Positions 21,655 through 32,200 of a stretch of 64,000 nt of DNA are shown one piece after another. The notes beneath the pieces are model-generated. The model was not told the origin of the DNA. It did no database searches and saw only the letters and a list, made by a program, of their open reading frames with translations. This DNA is from Desmodesmus armatus (Eukaryota; Chlorophyta; Chlorophyceae; Sphaeropleales; Scenedesmaceae), in contig VIIQ02000686.1 of NCBI GenBank assembly GCA_007449985.2, positions 62,001-126,000 on the forward strand, given 5' to 3'. A program made the position numbers and the translations under genes. Each line of letters opens with the position of its first letter. Positions within the stretch are counted from its first letter, which is position 1.

Positions 21655-24295
21655 TCACTGCCCACCAGCCTGTAGGGCAGCAACGCAGTCCTGCACCTGA
21701 GACTGCGAGCCGACTGCAATGATGGAGCGCACCCCAGTGTCTTCAATCTTCAGGTCGAGCATCGACCCATGCCCGTTGTGTGACACACCGCCAGCAGCCT
21801 GTGGACAGACGCATAGCCACAAAGCAGGGATGACAAGGTGACCAGGCATGCAACACGTTTACGTGGCAGCACAGATGACGCTTGTCCAGAATGTGCAAAA
21901 CAAGGGAATATGTACACCCATCACCTCCCTCCTGGATACCCTCGCGATGCACCACTGAAACTCAGCCAGACAGCCATGAAATTGATCAAACAGGAGTGTC
22001 AGTGCAGCAGATCCTTCCTTGCTGCCGCAGCTCACCTCTACAATGAGTGACAGCGGGGCACACTCGTACAGCAGCCGCAGCTTAGCTGGCGCTGAAGGGG
22101 ACTTGGGGTTGCAGAACACGCCGCCACCCTGCAACCAAAGGATGACGGCACAACACAGTCAGCAACCGCCAACAACAGGCTGCTATCAATGCTATTGGCA
22201 CCTCAGTGGGGCTGTGTGTACCTCCATTTGACAGAATAACAAGTGGTGTTTGTACCCCGCATGGTCACAACGAATGTACGCATCAACACTCGATAGCGCT
22301 GACAGGAACACACTCAAATAAAGGGTGTGTCAGACAAGTGCTTGGTGTGCAGTGCATTTGACTGCTAGGGCGGTTGTGCAATAATACACCCAACTTCACC
22401 TTGCTACAAGTGGCTGTCTGGTTAATGTGAATGAGTCAATGCCCAAAGCCAAGTCACATGCACCCCCTGCACGCTTCCTTCAAACCCCACCCCCACCAGC
22501 CTAACCTACCTTGGCCATGATGTGGTGTATGTCAGGCACCATCCCCCCCGAGTAGCGCAGCTTGCAGCCGTTGCTGATCCACTGGAGCACCAGCTGCTCA
22601 TACACCGCATTGTCCTTTGCTGCCTTGATGTTGGCTGGAGCAATATTCTTGCTGTTGCCTAGCTTGCTGTACACCTGCCGCAACTTCCAGCCCTTCCCCT
22701 CCGACAGAGCAAACTCCAAGACGTCAAACAGCTGCGACGGCCGCTGCTGCTGGTCCTGCCCCGAGGTTGTCGCACACTGCTGCTGCTGCTGCTGCTGGAC
22801 ATCATGCTGCCCGTTACAGGTGCTGACAGCAGCGCCTGCTGCTGCTTGTGTTGGCACTGCCACAACCAGCAGCGTACGCGGGCCGTATATGGAGTAGGCC
22901 GCTGCTACCTGATCCCTGCCTGTCTGCCCGACAGGGCTGCTGCCTTTCCAGATGCCAAAGATGCTGCCCACAGCAAAGTTGGCACTGAAGATGCTGCTGC
23001 CGTCTAGGGGGTCGAAGGCAACCTGCACGCAGCAGCAAACAAACAGGGTAGCAGCAGTTGGTTGTGGTCTGGGATCACAACCACCACCAGCAATCTCTGC
23101 TGCATGCAAATGTGGGTGCTGAGCCATAGCGGTCAGTACCAGCAGCACAGTGCTGCATGAGATCCTGAGATGCGTGTAGAGTCTGCTGGTACCAAGTAGG
23201 GACTGCACAGCGTCCATTGCCCAGCACTTGGCGGCTCTAACTGGATTGGGCAACCTCTCCTAGCAAGGTTGAAGCTCTGCTGCCAATCAGACAAGGATGA
23301 AATTGGGGCTGCTGCCTGAGTAAGCTGACTCATCTCAGCAGTTCTGGGGGCACAACTAGGAACCAGGCAACTGCAGTGCCATCCCACTGGCCCCCCCTGC
23401 TGCTGAGCGAGTATGGCTGGCCTCAGCTGCTGGCCTCACCGTGTAGCCCTGGCCCCCCATGGGCAGTATGTCTGAGCGCTCTTCACTGCTGGCTGTCTCC
23501 ACTGCTGGGCAGCTGCGCAGGTGGTTGAAGATGACGTCATCTGCCACAATGTCTGCCTGCACGTGCAGGACCGTACACAGTTGGTGACCATCACAGTTGG
23601 TGACCATCACAAGCCAGGTGAGGGCAGGGAGACACACAGTGCCGCACGACTGCACGAGGGTAAGGGTGCTGGCCCTGCTGTTGGTAGGTCATCCCAGCCG
23701 TCAGCAGCTGACCAGCTGCCTGTGTGCACACACTTGCTGCTGTGTCGCTCACTTTGGGGAACATGCTGCTGATGGGTGCTGCTGCTGCATTAGTCCATAA
23801 CTATGTGAAGCTGCGCAGACTCTGGACTGGGGAGGCCCAGGAGCGCTCTGCTGCATAGAGAATGTAGCTGCTGCTGCTGCAGTCAGAGACAGGGTGGGGA
23901 CCGAGGCTCACCTGCAACTGATCATCGCCAAAACTGTTGGTGCTGCCAGCTGCTGACACGTCCGTGTTGCGAAGCACCACAGAGATCTCAGCTACTGCGT
24001 CTGCAACACTTTGAAGGACGCTGGCCTGCACAACATTGGCCAGGGTTGCGTGTCAACTATCAGCTCCAGCTGCCTAGGCAAGCATGTCTGTACGTGTGTA
24101 CTGCAGCAGCATCCACAGTGACTGAGGAGACCCCGGTTAGAGACTCACTAGGTCGGGTTCAACTGCCCTCAGGGCGTGATCCAATGGCGCTCCTATGGCT
24201 ATGGGAGCGGCTGTTGCGCAATTGACTGCCATCACCGTCAGGGCGAGCAGCAGCAGCAGATGCAATTGTTTACTGCCCGATGGCAGCAGTGGCAT
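21655..24295 (-). CDS. FBPase/SBPase-family sugar bisphosphatase with signal-peptide-like N-terminus
   Basis: Six exons, all phase 0: 24295-24149, 24025-23912, 23556-23440, 23022-22510, 22128-22036 and 21798-21655, giving about 375 residues. The family removes the C1 phosphate from fructose-1,6- or sedoheptulose-1,7-bisphosphate using bound divalent metals. The metal site FDPLDGSS, GPRTLLVVAV, the LRYSGGMVPD motif and KLRLLYECAPLS are all present; SBPase-like spacing is closer than cytosolic FBPase. A Gln-rich insert (about residues 165-190, with a Q7 run) interrupts the catalytic domain. The CGGTAC-type redox pair of plastid SBPase is replaced by AAGST before NSFGDDQ, so thioredoxin control as in the plastid enzyme is unlikely. 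Residues 10-30 (QLHLLLLLALTVMAVNCATA, then AP) look like a secretory signal peptide rather than a transit peptide. The first ATG in this frame is at 24295. Confidence 0.83.
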
Positions 24296-24703
24296 GCACG
24301 TGCACGTGCTGAAGCGGCAAAGCGTGAGGGAAGACGATAGAGTATTGCGCGCCAGGTGCTGTCAAGACCTGTGCGATGGGAGCTGGGCGCTGACCCGAGG
24401 AACTGAACTGTCGAGTCTTAAGATGCAGCTGCCTCGTCAGGCCACAGTAAAGGTCAAGTGAATGACACACTGATGCTGTTTGCTTGAGCTGACTGTGATC
24501 GCACAACTGCCCACCCGCAACTGACAAGTATGTCAGTCCTCAACTGTATTGAACTTGCTCACTTTCTCCTTTGCGTAACATTACCAGAGGTAATTGATGT
24601 CGTGTCTGTTCAATAACAGGTGCCAGGACAGAGGAAACGCGCATTGCCAGATATCAAACAGATCATCCACTGCACCACCTGACTTCTCCCACATACAGTT
24701 CAG
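24296..24703. promoter_or_regulatory. Divergent promoter region, bisphosphatase / Q-rich zinc gene
   Basis: A 408-bp gap separates the start codons of the minus-strand bisphosphatase and the plus-strand Q-rich gene, so both promoters should lie here and may share elements. No clear TATA box or known motif was identified. Confidence 0.5.
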
Positions 24704-25903
24704 ATGCAGCAACAGGCAGACGAAACCGTTAGGCAGCTTCTCAACGAGGCTAGGCATGCGCTGGAGTCATCCAACGCGCAGCAGGCTCTGGAGGTGGGCA
24801 TGCCTTGTTGTTGCCGCAGCTTGTGCTCCATAGCATCTGCTGAAAGCGGTGCCGATTGCCGTGCAGTGTGTTGCGAAAGCCCTGAAGTTTTTGCATGGCG
24901 ACAACGCAGTCCTGCCTGCACTCAGGGCAGCAGCTGAGCGGTACCATGCCCAGAGAGCAGCACCCTTTGACGAGCTGGCCCAGCTGCTGGCTCAAGTGTC
25001 AATAGCAGCACAGGCGCAGGTCGGTGTAAAAATGTCCCAGCTTTGTGAAGCACTATGTCCTACATCGGATGCATGAGCCAGCCCCCTCATGGATGGAGAG
25101 GCTTTCTGCACCAAGCACAGGCATCAACACCGCTGTGTCCAGCACACATCAGCAGTCGCCTCAGCAGCATCACCCCTTCATGCACCTTTTGGCTGCAAGA
25201 GTGTTTGTAGAATGCACACTGTGGGCGCTGTCAGCTGGCTTGTCACCAAGCGACAGTGCTGCCAGCACCGGCTGATCATCAGGGGTGCTGAGCTGCCTGC
25301 GCTCCATTTGCATTGTTGATGTGTTCCTTACCCAACAACAGGGCGCAGGTGCTGGGCAACAGCAACAGCAGTACATGCAGCCCTTCCAAGCCCAGCACCC
25401 GCAGCATGAGCCACAGCAGCAGCAGGCTGACATGCAGTGGCAGGCCGGCCAAGGCCTGCAGCAGCAGGCACAGCAGATGCAGTGGCACGGGCAGCAGCAG
25501 CCACAGGCAGTGTTACAGCAGCAGCTACTCCAGGACCCATTGCCTGCACCTGGCGGGGAGAGGCCCATACTTGAGGTGCGTGACTGCAGTGAGCTGAAGA
25601 GGGGCACTGAGATGACTGAGAAAGGCGATCACTGCACATGAAGCCAGCACACAAGACAGCAGCATATGTTATATAAATATGCATGAGATGGTGAATGCCC
25701 ATCCATCTCATTGGAGGGACACATGACAGGTGTAATGGAGCATGTGCCTTGTTTGCATGCAGGAAACTGGGAGAGGCAGCTTCACAGAAGCAGCTCTGGC
25801 AGATGGGTCCAGCTGGCTCTGCCCCCACTGTTCAGGAGTGGTGCCAACGGAGCGACAGGCAGCACACTTGGCTTTCTGGTGTCCGGCCGTGGGAAGCAGC
25901 TGA
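24704..25903 (+). CDS. Small Gln-rich protein with C-terminal C2HC zinc finger
   Basis: Four exons, all phase 0 with good splice sites: 24704-24793, 24867-25019, 25342-25575 and 25763-25903, giving about 205 residues. Residues 1-81 are helical (TVRQLLNEARHALESSNAQQ and on, ending in AQLLAQVSIAAQAQ) and TPR-like in feel. Residues 82-159 are very rich in Gln, Pro and His. The last exon contains WLCPHCSGVVPTERQAAH followed by LAFWC, a C-x2-C-x11-H-x4-C arrangement resembling UBZ/C2HC fingers. I do not recognise the family. The finger may bind ubiquitin or nucleic acid, but that is inference. Confidence 0.65.
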
Positions 25904-26244
25904 CAACATGTCGTGTTGAAGGCAGTTTCTGGGCCGCGGCAGGCATGCATCCGGAGTCTCTGTGCAGGTGCTGACTCATGTGCTACAGCCAGTACACAAC
26001 AGGCGACGATTGGCATCGCCCTGAGAGTTTTGCACGTTTTCATCTGGTGCGTGGAAGGCTTGATCAGGACACATGCTACGCATTGTTGTACATTCCAGTC
26101 GTTTGAACGTGAACGTCACAGCTCTCGAGAAGCATTGTGCAACGTCGTCCACTCCAAGCGCAGCTGAAGCACGCAAAATGTTTTGCATATAATCAATAGC
26201 CCGTGCTGCTACGCAGCACGGGGCTGAGCTTGCGTGCTACAAGA
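25904..26244. other. Intergenic / 5' UTR of CEP164-like gene
   Basis: Short gap between two same-strand genes. It carries a strong hairpin at 26198-26225 just ahead of the CEP164-like start codon. Otherwise nothing is recognised. Confidence 0.5.
26198..26225 (+). promoter_or_regulatory. Hairpin just upstream of CEP164-like ATG
   Basis: AGCCCGTGCTGC and its near-perfect complement are separated by TAC, with one bulged G. The hairpin ends 19 nt before the ATG at 26245. If transcribed it would form a stable leader stem that could slow scanning; this role is inference. Confidence 0.4.
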
Positions 26245-29200
26245 ATGGCGCCCCCAACAGGACAGGAGGAGACACTAGCAGCAGCAGAGGAGTTTGGGCC
26301 CGAGAAGCTCGCAGCAATACAGCAACTGAGCGTTGATCCTGTGAGTTGTGCTGCTGGGGAAGGTGGTAGCATGCATGTGTCAAAACTGCCCAGATCTGCT
26401 CAGGTGCTGTTGCGCTGGCTCCTGTCACAGCAGGCAACCAGGACATGCTTTACAGCTGTTGGCACACATATCAGTGCTGATTTACAGCCAGACAAACCTG
26501 TCAGACTCAATTGTGCCTGCTGCCGTGCTTGCTGCCAGTCCAATGCCCGGTTCATGCTGTTGGTGGATGACTTGCTGCGCCCTGAGTCCCTACCCAGGGG
26601 CTGGAGCTCTGAGTTCAAGGCAGCTGAAAATAAGTGGTAAGTTCTGGCGGCCTGGCACCTGTTGGTTGCCGCTGTTGCTGTGATTAGGTCACAGGTGCTG
26701 CCTACAAGGGGGTTATGAGTCGCAGCAGCTGTCTGATTTTGCTGCTCAGCCAGAAGATACTTTCCAGGGCAGTGTTGCAAATGGCTTGCTTGCTGTTCGT
26801 AAGCCCTGGACATGGTGTGGCCATGTCAACACTGCATGTAAAAATATTGATGGATTGTTATCCATGTGTAGTTGTGATGCAGCAGGCTTTCTAGCTTCAG
26901 CAGCACCACCCCCAAGGTGCCCCTAACCTGCCACTCGCATGTCTATCACTCAACTCACAATACCGCGTTTGCTTACAAGCACTGCAACAAGTTGAGCTGC
27001 CACACTTGGCCCTCTATACTTGGTACTCACAGTGGTTGTGTCCGGCTGCCTTTGTAGGGTGTACACGGACAAGGCTGGCCAGCAGCATGACAAGCACCCT
27101 GTGTACGACTACTACATTGGAGCTATGTTCATGGACTTGGGAGGCTATGCACAGCTTAAGGCCATTGCAGCACAGCGGCCATCCACAGCAGAGGAGGTGA
27201 GGCAATGGCGTGAATGTCTGCTGCTGTGGTGCGTGAAGTGGTGATGCAGCCAGTTAGCTCAAGGGGGGCCTGGTGGGGACTGTATGATGAGCCAAGGGTA
27301 ACACCTTTGGGATGCACCAATCCCCTGTGGGCATATCCAGACCGCAAGGTTCAACAACTTGGTGTTGTATTGTGTTGTGGTTTTGTCTGTGGTCATAGCT
27401 GCACCCCTGACCAAGTTCGCCCCATACCTTTTGTTTGTGTGCCTGCAGTCTGCCTTGTCTTCGGTCATGGCTGACAGTAGCTGCTGTACTCAGAACATTC
27501 CAGAACTGACGATTGTGTGTGGTCAACCAGCACTTTCTCAAGGCCCTGCTTGGTTGTAGCCGCACCCAAAGACTGTGTAGGTGACAGTATTGAAGGGCAT
27601 CATCGATGAATCGCCTTGTACAGCTTAGGAGCAACCAAGCAGTATTGACAGCCTTGCCGCGCCTCGTCCTGTGTGTACACCTGCCGCCCTGCCCACCCCA
27701 CAGGTCCAGCAGATGGGTCAGTACTTTGGCATCAAGCCTGATGAGGACAAGTACATCTGGGAGGTGGCAGAGATGGGCCTCTGCGCACCACTGCCCCCAG
27801 GCTGGCAGGAGCACATCACAGAGGTGGCAGGGCAACCACCAGGCATTGCCTTCAGGTGGGCTGTGCATGTTGGCTTGCACAGCTTGTCATTCACATGGCT
27901 GCAGTCAAATGTGAGGCAGGTCATGCATGCTGACACCAGCTGGCAGGCAGATCCTGCTCCTATTCATGCAACCAGGCTGTGTATGTTGACTTGCACAGCT
28001 TGTCATTCATAGTCTTGCACAGTTTTGCAGGCCATGCGTGCTGACACCAGCAGGCAGGCAGATCTTGCTCCTATTCATGCAACCAGCCTTGCAGTTTGTA
28101 CACAGCGTCAATCCAAGTTCGCGTGCTGCTGCTACTACAGCAACCCAAATTTTCATATGCATTGCCTGCCTTCAGAACTACTGCCTGCCTTCAGATCGCA
28201 GTGCAACGGCGGTGTAGCAACCTGTGCTGTGTGATGTGTGTGATGCATGTGCAGGCAAGAGGAGACCGGCAAGGTGCAGCAAGAGCATCCACTCGACAAC
28301 TACTTCCGCGAGCTCATTCGCAGACGTCGTCGGGAGCTGCTGCGACGCAAGAAGGCCGCACTGAAGTCGCTGCAAGTGCGTAACACCGTGCGGTCGGTCG
28401 CTACGCTGTGCTGCGGGCAATTGCCGGGGGAACCTTTGGATGTGTGTGATTGAGTGGGGTGTCAGGGCGCTTGTGTGTGCATGTATGTGTGTTGGGTGAA
28501 TGAGAACGCGGTGATGCTGCTCTTTCTGCCGCGCTGGCATTGCTGCGTGCGTGTGCATCCTCTTGTGGCGCCTCGTTGTATGAACACAGCGTATTGCTGT
28601 CATTCCTTGCTAGAGCCTTGCTTGCCATGCCTGCTAGAGCCTGTCTCCATGCGGGCGGAGCAGCTTAGTGCCCTTGTCACCGTGCTGCTGCAACTTGTGT
28701 GCACTACCATGTCAGTGTATGCACATTCGTCCGGGGTGAATAGTTTGATGTTGTCGGTGTGCAACAAGAACGAGCCAGAGAGCGTGGGTTCACAGGACTG
28801 CTGCCTTCCCAGCACCCCGGGGTGCCGGGTGTTTGGCTTTTTCGGCCCTGTGGTCAGCACAGCAGGCAACTGTGCTCTGCTGTTGTAAACTTTCCCTGAT
28901 GTTTGTAGTGACGTGAGTGTGTTCCTTCTCTTGCATCTCTTGGCTGTGTGTATCAATTTGACAGGCAGCCCTGTGTGATATCTGAGTGTTGGTGCCTTAT
29001 GGCATGGACGGGTTCGCTGGACAGCCAGCGATAACACATGTCACTTGGCCATGTTCATGCACCAAGGCAGTCCCGTTGGCCATGGGTTGTGTGATGCACC
29101 GGTGATTGTGGTGGGGCCAGCTCCTGCCGTGATTGAGCTGTTCCAGAAGGTGCATTGTCTCAGCAGCACACGCGAACGTGGCTGTATGTTCTGTATTGTG

Positions 29201-32200
29201 TAGCAGTTAGCGCCCATTGGATGCCATGCAGGCTGTAGGGGGGTTCGTTGTTGCCGCAGGCCATTTGGGCCTTCCTGCAAGTGGCTTTTGGCATGCTCTC
29301 AGAGCAGCATGCTTCTGTGCTGCGCTGTGCCACGCTTGCTGCGTGGGGTGCAGCCTTGCGCCTGTGGCTGGCGAGGGAACCCTGTTTGTCTTGTACTCAC
29401 TAACAGAATTGATCTAGAATTGATGGGCACAAGTAACTGTCGACTTTGCGCCACCATGCACACACCTGCACGTCCACTCAGCAACACGGCCAGCTAGTAA
29501 CAAGCTTGCCACAAACCAGCTGTCACAACCCAGCAACACTCTGAGTCGTTTCGTTGCTTTGCTGCTGCTGCTCCTGCAGGCCCTTGTAAAGATGGGCATG
29601 GGCCGCAGGAGCCTCCTGGCAGCCGCAGCAGCAGCAGGCAGCTCACAACAGCAGCATGAAGAGGAAGAGGAGGAGGTGGAATTCAGTCCTGAAACAGAGG
29701 CTGCCTTGCAGGCAGCATGGCAAAGTTTGCTGGGCTCAGCCAGCCAGCTTGTGCAAAGCATGCAGGCAGCCGCATGGGACGGCACCACAGGCCTCTCAGC
29801 TGCTTCGGTTAGCCCCACATCAAGCAGCAGCAACTCCACAGCCACAGCCACCCAGGATAGTGAGTCCACAGCAGAGGCCGCTGTCACTGTGCGGCACAGT
29901 GAGGCTGAGCCTGCTGCACCTCTAGCTGGAGACTCCGGACGGCAGCAACGGCTGGCCCAGCTTGCAGAGGTCTTCTCCACAGCCCTAGGGCCGGCAGCTG
30001 ACCCAGCAGAAGCAGTGGGTGACGCCCTGGCTGACATACAGCGCCTGGCAGCAGCCACGGCGGCTGCTGGCACCAATGCAGATGCACTGGCAGCACTGCT
30101 TGCCGGCGAGGGCATCACCCTGCCTGATCACACCCCACTGCCAGACCTTGACGAGCAAGATGACGAGTCAACACTGTTGGGGCAGGGGTCCAGTCCGGCT
30201 AGGCCTGGTGCTCCGCCCGCAGGCAGCAGCATCAGCAGCCCGAGGGTATCAGGGGCAGGCCAGCACAGCATCTTAGAAGGTTCCGGGACCTCAGGTCCTC
30301 AGACAGGGGCAGATGGTGAGCCCAGCAGCCTCAGCAACAGACGGCCTAGCAGGGAGCTCCAGCGGCCGGAGCCAACGCTGCAAAAGCGGCCCAGCTTGCT
30401 GCGCGAAGCGCTGCCGTTTGTGGGTGCCACTGGGGGCACTGCCAGCACAGCGGGTGCTGTGAGCACCTCAGGTGCTGGCAACGAGCCTTGGAGTCTTGCA
30501 GGCGGGAAGCCAGATGCAGCTGGGCAGGCCGCCGCTGCTGCAGCACGTGGGACAGCTGCGGCGAGGGCTGCGGTTGCAGAGGGCGGGGCCGCGACAAGGG
30601 CTGCGGCTGCAGAGGCAGGGCCGGCGACAAGGGCTGCGGCTGCAGAGGGCGGGGCCGCTGCACATGCACCACGCGACAGCATTGCCACGCTGTTTGGCAA
30701 GGCGTTTGATGCGGCCACCAGGAAAGAAAAGAAGGTGGCCTTCACAGACAGCCACCCGACAGCCCAAGCAGCACCTGCAGACAGCAGTCCTGGGCCAGCC
30801 GCAGCTTCAGCAGCCAGCAGTGTCAGCTCAGCACAGCGCCCAGGAGAGCCTGAGGTCGCTGGGGGTGCTGCTGCCAATCCTGCAGCAGCCGCAGTGGGTG
30901 CAGATGCTGGCAAGCTGAGCCTGGTGTGCGGGATTGAGTTCCCTCCTGCTGCTGAGGCTGCCCTGCAACACCTGTCATCCCTTCAAGCAGTGATCCAAGA
31001 GGCACTCAGCCTGATCAAGTCCTGGCAGCAGCAGCGGGTTATCATCGCGCTCCTGCAGCAACGGCTGCAAGAAGCCGCAAGCCGCACCAGCAGCAGCCAG
31101 CGCAACCTGGCAGCTGCCCGGCGCGAGCTGAAGCAGATGCAGGCGCAGAGGGAGGGCAGCCTAGCAGAGGCGGCAGCTGTGTCACAGCAGTGCGGGCAGT
31201 TGGCGGAGCAGCTGCTGCAGGCACAGCAGGATCTGGCGACAGCAGTGGGTGACAAGCAGGCACTGCAGCTACGGTTGGATGAAGCGCTGGCTGAGCTGGC
31301 GAGCAGCAAGGACGCCCTTGGAAAGCTGCAGGTGAGGGGACAGGTTGAAGGCAGCTGCAGCCCTGGCATGCTTGGCTGCTTACAGGTTTTGCACAACATG
31401 TATACCTGTATGAAACAAGCATAGACAGTGCAGAACATATGTGTGTTCGAACACTCACATGCACACCACGTCCCAATGCCTAGTGTGCCAGTGGTTTCAA
31501 TGGGATGTTCTTCATGTGCGGCGCGTGTAACCTTGGCGGCCACCTCAAGGTGCACGTGACCTGTCGCTCACTGAGTATGTGACGAACTGAGCATCCTGTT
31601 TGTTCTATTGTTGTGTGACCGCAGGCTGAAACAGGGTCGGGCGCTGCAGCTGCTGAGGCGCACACCTCTGCTTTGGCAGCAGCACACAAAGAGCTGGAAG
31701 ACACCACCCAGCAGCTTCGGGCAGACCTCCAAGCAGCAACAGCAGCCCTGGCTGCAAGCCAGGAGCGATGCCAGCAGCTGGATGAGCGGCTTGCAGCAGT
31801 TTTGGCAGAGCTACAGCAGGAGCAGGCAGACAAGCAGGCACTGCTGCTGCAGCTCCAGCAGGGCAAGGAAGAGTTGGCAGCTCTGCAGGCTCAGCACGAC
31901 CAGCTGCTCAACAGTAGTGGCTCTGAAGCTGCTGCAGCAAGTGCCGAGCTGCAGAAACTGCGGAGCTCCATGCAACAGCTGCAAGCTGCACACACGGTTC
32001 TGCAGGAAGAGCACGCTGCGGCGGCATCGGCTGCAGCGGCTGCACAGGAGCAGCAAAAGCTGCTGCAGCAACAGCTGGGTGACGCGCAGCAGCAGCTCTC
32101 CGAGCTGCAGGCCTCGCATGCTGCCCTGCATGCAGAGCACGCACTGCAGGGGCAGCAGCTGCAGGAAGCTCAGCAGGCACTGAAGGCCCTGCAGGACAGT

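Noticed and set aside
24270..24527. Minus-strand frame upstream of the bisphosphatase as a transit-peptide exon
   Set aside because: It is in a different frame from exon 1 and there is no phase-compatible splice; the in-frame ATG at 24295 gives a coherent leader.
29414..30118. 234-codon minus-strand frame opposite CEP164-like exon 6
   Set aside because: It is the antisense of an Ala/Ser-rich coding exon; its Ala/Ser/Cys-rich text is typical of such shadows.
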